33,742 nt of DNA from an uncultured Bacilli bacterium (GTDB lineage Bacteria; Bacillota_I; Bacilli_A; RF39; UBA660): the NCBI GenBank assembly GCA_947624635.1, contig CANQLF010000001.1, positions 1 through 33,742 on the forward strand, written 5' to 3'. The translations under genes were made by a program, and so were the position numbers. Below the pieces are notes generated by a model. The model ran no database searches. It saw nothing but the letters and a program-made list of their open reading frames with translations, and was not told the origin of the DNA. Position 1 is the stretch's first letter, and each line of letters begins with the position of its first letter. Shown piece by piece: positions 33,693-33,742 of the stretch.

Positions 33693-33721
33693 TTGACTTC
33701 GGGGGGGGGTTAATTTATAAT
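33693..33721 (+). promoter_or_regulatory. G-tract promoter at the window edge
   Basis: -35 TTGACT (33693-33698), spacer TC + G9 + TTAATT (17 bases, G run at 33701-33709), -10 TATAAT (33716-33721). The gene it drives starts beyond 33742. An extra weak extended -10 (TGA-TATAAT) lies at 33633-33641. The 134 bases after tadA contain no gene. Confidence 0.75.
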
Positions 33722-33742
33722 AAAATTAAGGCTAGTGGATAA

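Noticed and set aside
33680..33742. DnaA boxes near the window end (TGTTGATAA, AGTGGATAA)
   Set aside because: Isolated near matches in A/T-rich DNA; not clustered as at oriC.

Overview
The window is a very AT-rich chromosomal segment centred on a replication origin. It looks like a walled member of the Bacillota (Bacilli-like, perhaps one of the uncultured gut lineages close to the Mollicutes). Evidence for this is the gene order rpmH-rnpA-yidC-jag / dnaA-dnaN-recF-gyrB-gyrA, an RNA polymerase delta subunit, a Noc-type ParB protein beside rsmG, a ComK homologue, a DUF1934-like gene in front of argS, and a class A penicillin-binding protein. Genes left of about 23.4 kb lie on the minus strand and genes right of it on the plus strand, so almost everything is transcribed away from the origin. 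The one exception is the penicillin-binding protein gene at 5496-7463.

Layout. 1-1.8 kb: two tandem paralogous secreted proteins with SipW-type signal sequences; the upstream copy has an eight-G run inside its promoter spacer. 1.9-5.4 kb: a ywiB-like/argS/rpoE/prfA cluster. 5.5-8.9 kb: convergent penicillin-binding protein and serine hydrolase genes separated by a terminator. 9.1-15.1 kb: a three-gene surface operon (subtilisin-like protease with leucine-rich repeats and a dockerin, an Ig/cadherin-like membrane-anchored protein, a coiled-coil membrane protein). 15.2-19.2 kb: mnmG-rsmG-noc. 19.3-23.4 kb: rpmH-rnpA-yidC-jag, then an HD-domain gene and mnmE. 23.4-25.4 kb: a two-part oriC with DnaA boxes on both sides of dnaA and an array of Noc-type palindromes. 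25.4-32.7 kb: dnaN, a comK homologue, recF, gyrB and gyrA. 32.7-33.04 kb: four perfect parS palindromes in a degenerate ~107-bp tandem repeat. 33.1-33.7 kb: small SRP RNA, a tadA-like deaminase gene, and a strong promoter with a nine-G run in its spacer.

How the parts fit. The core is a replication, segregation and nucleoid-occlusion hub: DnaA and its boxes, clamp, RecF, gyrase, parS sites, and Noc-type sites with a Noc-like protein 7 kb away. The most unusual signals are the two promoters with the same design (-35, G tract, -10). They look like slip-strand phase-variable promoters, one of them driving a secreted protein. Other notable points are the Noc-type palindrome array at oriC, the tandem parS array, a comK homologue within the replication operon region, and the absence of TGA as a stop codon in all 27 main genes.
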